From: Brasenia schreberi
Lineage: Eukaryota; Streptophyta; Magnoliopsida; Nymphaeales; Cabombaceae
Assembly (NCBI GenBank): GCA_036023115.1
Contig: JAYKKT010000088.1
Span: forward strand, 2,307,501-2,371,500
DNA length: 64,000 nucleotides
Direction: 5' to 3'
The position numbers were made by a program, and so were the translations under genes. Shown here piece after piece: positions 59,213 to 64,000 of this stretch (position 1 is its first letter; every line of letters starts with the position of its first letter). The notes beneath the pieces were generated by a model that saw only the letters and a program-made list of their open reading frames with translations, was not told where the DNA came from and did not search any database.

Positions 59213-59452
59213 CGTAAAAGAATGACTAAAATATTAGGCTATATGTTATATTGCTTCAATAACTAAGTAGGGGTAATTTAGTCTTTAAAGTTAAAACACT
59301 TTGTACTTAAATAGGCTCTTATTGATTAGGTTTTCTAAGTAAGAGAGAGAAGAGAAAGGGGAAGCCGACACCCATAGAAGGGTCACGTCGAGATTACACG
59401 TCTTTCTTCACTTCAATAAAGATTTTGATTATTTTCGTATCCAATTCAATCA
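59213..59452 (+). repeat. 3' LTR of copia D
   Basis: 240 bp, collinear with the 5' LTR. It begins CGTAAAAG where the 5' copy has TGTGAAAG, so the canonical TG is mutated. It ends CAATTCAATCA. Confidence 0.85.
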
Positions 59453-59460
59453 ATGGTTTG

Positions 59461-59672
59461 GACACGTGAAAAGCAAGCCAAATAAAGCTCCAATAAGAAG
59501 ATGTCATAAATTAGATGGTGAATATGTTAATAGATGAAGAGGAAGACCACAAAAGTGTTGGAAGGAAACAAGTTGTTGGTATGACATAGGATCGAACCTT
59601 ATGGAAACAAAGAATCCTTATAACAAACCCCATCTAGTATGGGAAAAAGCTTAATTGTTGTTTGTTTATTTG
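59461..59672 (+). mobile_element. old RTE LINE C, last piece with tail
   Basis: Resumes exactly after the copia duplication: GHVKSKPNKAPIRRCHKLDG, RGRPQKCWKET, then the 3' UTR (aaccccatctagtatggg) and a short (TTG)-rich end. It completes the element begun at 43.06 kb. Confidence 0.85.
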
Positions 59673-59892
59673 TAATATTTGTTAGTGATTATACAACAAA
59701 GTAGCAAGGACTGGAAAACAAGATCCTAAACATGGTTGGGGAATGAAGACCAGAGTGGGAGCTCCTAACACTATCTTTCATAAAAAGAGCTGGAATAACA
59801 TCATGTGTCACCAATCAAACACACAAGAACATCGAAATAATATCCCAAGAAATATTAGAACACACTAAAGTGTCAGCATGCGAGGCAAAGAG
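59673..59892. other. short intergenic gap
   Basis: No recognisable feature between the LINE C tail and the next LTR. Confidence 0.4.
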
Positions 59893-60292
59893 TGTTAGAA
59901 AAAGGGCAAAAGCGGCCCGGCCTGATAGGCCCTATAGGCTAAAGCAGTCAGGGTTATGACCTGCATGGCCACTAGCCGTTGGGGACCCAGGTCCCCAACG
60001 GCTAGTTCTTTAGTAGTTGGGGGCATCCCCCTTCCTTTATCTTCTTTCTCTTCCCCCTTCTCTCTTCTCTTCTCTTCTTCTCCTCTCCTATGCCTCATGT
60101 ACTCTATAAATATGACTTTCATGTAATGAATTTTCTCCAGCCTTTTATGGCTAAATAATATTCTTTTTAATATTATGCCTTTGTTCCATACGCTTTATTA
60201 TAGCCTTTTTTTTTAAGGCTTTTGCGAGTGATACTTTGAGGTGATATTCATCAACCTTTCACTACTACATTGAACCATCGTCTTCATTACAT
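59893..60292 (+). repeat. 5' LTR of copia F
   Basis: 400 bp from TGTTAGAAAAAGGG to CTTCATTACA. It has a 16-bp inverted repeat (59971-60006), a pyrimidine-rich stretch (60030-60090) and a TATA box, CTCTATAAATATG, at about 60101. Confidence 0.8.
59971..60006. repeat. perfect 16-bp inverted repeat in the LTR
   Basis: ACTAGCCGTTGGGGAC (59971-59986), loop CCAG, GTCCCCAACGGCTAGT (59991-60006). It is GC-rich in an AT-rich setting and lies about 95 bp upstream of the LTR TATA box. Confidence 0.95.
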
Positions 60293-60408
60293 AGTATTTA
60301 AGCCATTTTCGATCGTGGAAACGCCGATTATCGCCTTGAGAAGCATGTCGATAATGCTCTTAATTTTATTGTAAGTTTACCTCTTTATAATTATTTTTCT
60401 CCTTAAAA

Positions 60409-61249
60409 TATGGACGAAAAGAAAGGATTTAATTTCTGTTTAACACCTTCAAACTACAAAACATGGGCTCAAACTATAGAAAATTATCTATATTTCAAAA
60501 AAAATGGGGTTAGGTAAGTGGTTCAATGGTAAAACCTTTCATTAATGCTAGGCTTGAGCAAAAGGAAGAATATGAAGGAGGTTATCGAACGATCCTATGA
60601 GTGCTCATGAATAATATAAACAAGCACACTATAAACACTTTTGACCGACTTCACTAATGCAAGAGAAGCATAGAAATATTTGAAAAATTCTCATGTTCAA
60701 AGTGATGTTGCTCATAGAATGACATTAAGAGACAAATTTGTGTCCCTTAGACAAAGGAGATAAAGAGATAAATGATTTTTTTAGTGAATATTCAATGTTT
60801 GGAACTAACTATATGGCTATAGAAAGAAATGTATACAATATTTTAATGAGAGACAATATGAAGACAATAAAGATTTTGTATATCAATTTCTACGAAATCT
60901 CTGAAAAAAATTTGAAGGAGTTAGGTCATCTCTTATTCATCGGAAGCCGTTTCCTATCAAAGAAGAGGTACTTACCGATCTTCAAATAGCGGAAACAAGA
61001 ATGAACGAAGTTAGGCTTCAAAGAGATATCGTACTTTCTGCATCTAAACCTGAAGCAAATGTAAAGGTTTATCGTCTTCCTCATTTTAAAAACGAAATAT
61101 CAAGCGAAACAAGAAAAGAGGTCATTTGTCATCATTGTAGAGAAGCCGGGCACATAAGGCCAAATTACCCTAAATTGAAAAAGAAGGTGGCCTTAGTGGA
61201 AGAACATGTTTCATCTTACATCCTTGCACTTGAAGAAAAAGTAAAGTAA
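60409..61249 (+). pseudogene. copia F gag with zinc knuckle
   Basis: FNFCLTPSNYKTWAQTIENY at the start and LPHFKNEISSETRKEVICHH before the knuckle. The knuckle has C-X2-C-X4-H, but the fourth ligand is Tyr (IRPNYPKL) where Cys is expected. Frame breaks occur at about 60510-60740 and 60990. Confidence 0.78.
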
Positions 61250-62235
61250 CTTGAAGCTCAAATGAATGAGAAAGCAACAGTTGGTACGGTTTGTTCTTCT
61301 TCAACAAATGAAATTCGATATGACCTCTTAGATTCTTGATTCAGGTACTTTGTTTCATATGACTTCTAATGAAATAATTTTAAACTCATGTTAAAAAATC
61401 TTAATCGTGTGTTTACACCACGGATGAAACAAAATTAGATGTAGATAAAATTAGTGATTTTGCAAAATAAAAATTTTGAAATCTCCAAAATTGGTGTTGT
61501 TTCAAAACTAAATTTAAACTTACTCTCTACATCTCAAATTTTAGATAAAAATTATGTTGTAACCTTTTCATCCACGAGATGTATTGTACAGGATCGTCTC
61601 TCTCGAAGATGATTGGTCATGGCTATAGAGAGGGTGGACTTTACGTTATAGACTATTTGCATAGTATAATATATGTTAATGTTTTGACAAATGATGCTCT
61701 TTTATGGTAAAGAGACTAGGATATCTCAGTACTCAAAAATTGTATCAATGTCTTTTTGGAATAAAGTCTGAGGAATATTTTTCTTGCAAAAATTGTGTTC
61801 TTGGTAAAATGTAATATTTTTCATTTCCAAACAAAACACATGTTACCACAAAACCGTTCGAAATAGTTTATTTAGATGTATAGAAACCGACACCCATTTT
61901 GTCTAAACGAGGCATTTTCTATTATATCATTTTCATAGATGATTTTACTAGGTATACATGGCTATATCTTTTAAAAGTAAAATCCGATATCTTTCAAAAT
62001 TTCGTTATCTTTCATAATCTTATGAAAAATTAATTTGATTCCGAAATCAAGATTTTTAGATCCGATTCAGAATGAGAGTTTATGTCAAAAGAATTTAAAA
62101 ATCATCTTGATACGTTTGGAATTATACATCAAAATTCTTGCTCAAGACTCCCCAACAAAATGGTATTTTCGAATGTAAACATAAACATATTTTGAAAACC
62201 AGAAGAACTTTGCTTTTATCAAGTGGTTTTCCTAA

Positions 62236-62332
62236 CATGACACACGATAGGGATATGTGGAAACAAAGAATCTATGTAGCCGACCCGTTTAGTATGGGAA
62301 AAGGCTTAGTTTTTGTTGTTGTTGTTGTTTGT
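62236..62332 (+). mobile_element. RTE LINE 3' end fragment
   Basis: ATGACACACGATAGGGATATG, GTAGCCGACCCGTTTAGTATG, then GGAAAAGGCTTAG and a (GTT)n tail: the last ~95 bp of the RTE LINE, plus-strand. It abuts copia F integrase on the left. Confidence 0.85.
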
Positions 62333-62336
62333 TTGT

Positions 62337-62432
62337 GTTTGGTTACTGCTCACCATCACACCTGCACGAGAAGCGGCCACATGGCATTGGCTCGGGCCTG
62401 GTCGTAGTTGCCACCCGAGCGAGTGTGACACC
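62337..62432 (-). mobile_element. inverted fragment of the solo-LTR family
   Basis: The minus strand reads GTGTCACACTCGCTCGG, then CCATGTGGCCGCTTCTCG and GATGGTGAGCAGTAACCAAA, matching the first ~100 bp of the solo LTR at 48595. The similarity ends at the LINE tail. Confidence 0.8.
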
Positions 62433-62585
62433 TAGAGTATGGGCATGTGAGAGTGTCTATCAACTCCGGATGACATCAATCATTGTGTTGATATTAACGA
62501 GCAACTCGATTTGCATCGTCCGTATAATTGTAAGAAGGGCATAAATCGTCTAATAGAGTTTGGCATAAAAGGGTGTCTAGCAACT
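62433..62585. other. unassigned sequence
   Basis: A phrase recurs within it (gtgagagtgtctatcaactcc and gggtgtctagcaactcc, about 115 bp apart). No gene is seen. Confidence 0.3.

Positions 62586-62652
<67 letters not shown>
62586..62652. repeat. (TA)n microsatellite
   Basis: About 33 uninterrupted TA units. Confidence 0.97.
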
Positions 62653-62656
<4 letters not shown>

Positions 62657-62764
62657 AATATGAGTCGGGCTAAAAGTTGGGTGAGATCTTATCCTTATAC
62701 ATGAACCCAAAACTGATTAGGGCGGGGCAATATTGCCAACTAAGCCTGAACCAGCATAATAAAT

Positions 62765-62766
<2 letters not shown>

Positions 62767-62849
<83 letters not shown>
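62767..62849. repeat. (CT)n(AT)n compound microsatellite
   Basis: About 17 CT units followed by about 24 AT units. Confidence 0.97.
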
Positions 62850-62850
<1 letters not shown>

Positions 62851-64000
62851 CACTTTCTCTCTACATATGTGTGTACTTAATTAATTTATGATGATCCGAC
62901 TGATTCTTTAGTGATCAATGCAATCAAATTAAGTTCCTGTACCTACACTAACTTAAGGACAATTTGTTAGTTATTGTCGAAATGCCTCCGTACAACCGTT
63001 TATTAAATGCAATGGTTCTAAAATGGAGAAGTGTTAACAAGTTTTCCAGCATATATCCCTTAAGGTTGATAAAATGCCTATATTGTGACAAGACTTTGAG
63101 AGACAAAAAGCAAGAGGAAACAAATCCACGTGCCTTTCTTCAGTCTCTTTTCTTCTATTATCTTTCTCCACGTCTCTCTTTCTCTTAGGTGAAATTGAGT
63201 GGGTAAAGAGTAATTTTGTATTTGTCACCAAAACCATTGGTAAAGTGTTTCTTTCAATATTTATTACGTCTCTTATCGATCCCTTTTCGAAGGTAAATAG
63301 TTTAATAGTATCATATTATTTATTATGATATAACTAAGATGTCATATTTTTGTATTCTAGGAGATCCCTCGTTATAACGTAATGTTTACATCTGTTCTTT
63401 GATTGTGTATTGCTCTATGGAGACCCATGTATATTCTTTGATGAATAAAGTTTTTATTTTTTGTTCAAAACAAAAAGCTTATTTCAATACTTTATTTAAG
63501 GGGAACAAGTGTTCAACCACTCAAGCCAACCAAGCGTTTTGATTATTTTGACTACTTTTCTATGAATGATAACAAGATAAAGATGTATCATTTTATTTCT
63601 TTTTTCATTTTCTTATTTATACGTACATACCATTTAATGGTTGCATCCACAAATAAATTTAATAACTTTGAACAAGGAATCACTCTCCCACCTTAATTAT
63701 TATTGTTATTATTATTAAAAAATAACTCTATACGATATTTTACTTTCGAATCGAATCATAAGTAGGCTGCAGCAATATGGTTGTAGTGGGGTCGTGTTTG
63801 GGTTCTCATTGCTTTGTGAACTGGACCCAAAGTGACCTGACCTGTCCACCCGATTTGCCACCCATACCAAGATGTGATAGCCAAATGCATCATGTGGTTT
63901 TGGTTTTTAATGGGCTTCTTCTCTCTATTAACTTGGTCCGGCATTAAATAATGTTGGTCTTTTACATATATAGAGAGAGATTGGATCTACTCGTTATTGA
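62850..64000. other. no gene recognised
   Basis: AT-rich, with short open frames lacking motifs. A GGGTGGCAAATCGGGTGG-type repeat (reverse strand, about 63846-63870) belongs to the dispersed GGGTCGG class. A splice-like gtaaat...ttctag pair (63290-63360) and a TTGATGAATAAAG polyadenylation-like signal (about 63438) could mark an untranslated transcript, but nothing supports one. Confidence 0.4.

Larger units (their letters stand above)
46999..59452 (+). mobile_element. Ty1/copia retrotransposon D with three nested insertions
   Basis: 5' LTR 46999-47247 and 3' LTR 59213-59452 are alike over their length. The site sequence ATGGTTTG is present on both sides (46991-46998 and 59453-59460) and reads straight through into LINE C coding sequence. 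Removing the inserts (48595-50658, 52379-56796, 56943-58124 and their target duplications) leaves about 4.8 kb, the usual copia size. Domain order gag, protease, integrase, RT, RNase H is the copia order. All parts carry stops. Confidence 0.93.
59893..62235 (+). mobile_element. Ty1/copia element F, 5' half only
   Basis: LTR 59893-60292, degenerate primer site TAGTATTTAAGCC at 60293, gag from about 60409 (MDEKKGFNFCLTPSNYKTWA), a CCHC-like knuckle at about 61127 (CHHCREAGHIRPNY), a protease trace (DSGTLFHMTSN) and integrase (PFEIVYLDV, FIDDFTRYTWLYLLKVKSDI). The integrase sequence stops at about 62235, where a LINE tail begins; RT, RNase H and the 3' LTR are absent. Many stops and shifts make it dead. 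Confidence 0.85.

Overview
This window reads as nuclear DNA of a flowering plant, in a repeat-rich, gene-poor region. The evidence is split genes with GT-AG introns, several plant-specific cell-wall gene families (pectin methylesterase inhibitor, GPI-anchored lipid-transfer protein), a plant Hsc70-interacting protein gene, tRNA-derived SINEs, RTE-type LINEs, Ty1/copia and hAT elements, and very many (AT)n, (CT)n, (CA)n and (AG)n microsatellites. I cannot name the species.

Layout. 0-2.3 kb: a SINE, a 292-bp tandem duplication and an intact single-exon PMEI gene on the minus strand. 2.3-15.4 kb: intergenic DNA full of microsatellites, MITE-like repeats with GGTTCGG-type motifs, two RTE LINE 3' fragments and a frameshifted PMEI relic at 9.5-9.8 kb. 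15.6-23.7 kb: an 11-exon gene on the plus strand for the co-chaperone HIP (405 residues by my splice model), with one GC-AG intron and a 3.2-kb hAT transposon in intron 2. 25.7-26.7 kb: two exons of a GPI-type lipid-transfer protein gene on the minus strand, whose last exon I could not find. A phase-compatible GPI-signal exon lies alone at 32.0 kb. 32.9-34.6 kb: a copia LTR with its primer-binding site, and a 252-bp tandem duplication. 35.0-38.3 kb: a nearly full-length RTE LINE (minus) with a tiny LINE tail inserted inside it. 39.0-41.7 kb: the last six exons of an IRE-type AGC protein kinase (minus), with a stop codon in the first of them and a tandemly duplicated terminal exon.

43.1-59.7 kb is a tower of nested transposons whose order can be read from target-site duplications. 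An old plus-strand RTE LINE was hit by a younger minus-strand RTE LINE (17-bp duplication) and by a copia element. The copia element was in turn hit by a 2.06-kb element now left as a solo LTR (ATATG), by a 4.4-kb non-autonomous LTR retrotransposon (GGAAG) and by a 1.18-kb internally deleted hAT element (GCTGAAAC). The 4.4-kb element carries pieces of two unrelated host genes: the PB1 domain of an auxin response factor and the ARF-GAP domain of an AGD3/VAN3-like protein. It is the strongest candidate here for something undescribed. 59.9-62.3 kb holds the 5' half of another copia element, cut short next to a LINE tail. The remainder to 64 kb is microsatellites and unassigned sequence.

The host genes do not form a pathway. 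PMEI and the lipid-transfer protein act at the cell wall or cell surface, HIP acts with cytosolic Hsp70, and the kinase relic belongs to a root-hair/tip-growth kinase family. The shared theme is repeated invasion by mobile DNA: insertion into introns, possible breakage of genes, and capture of gene fragments.
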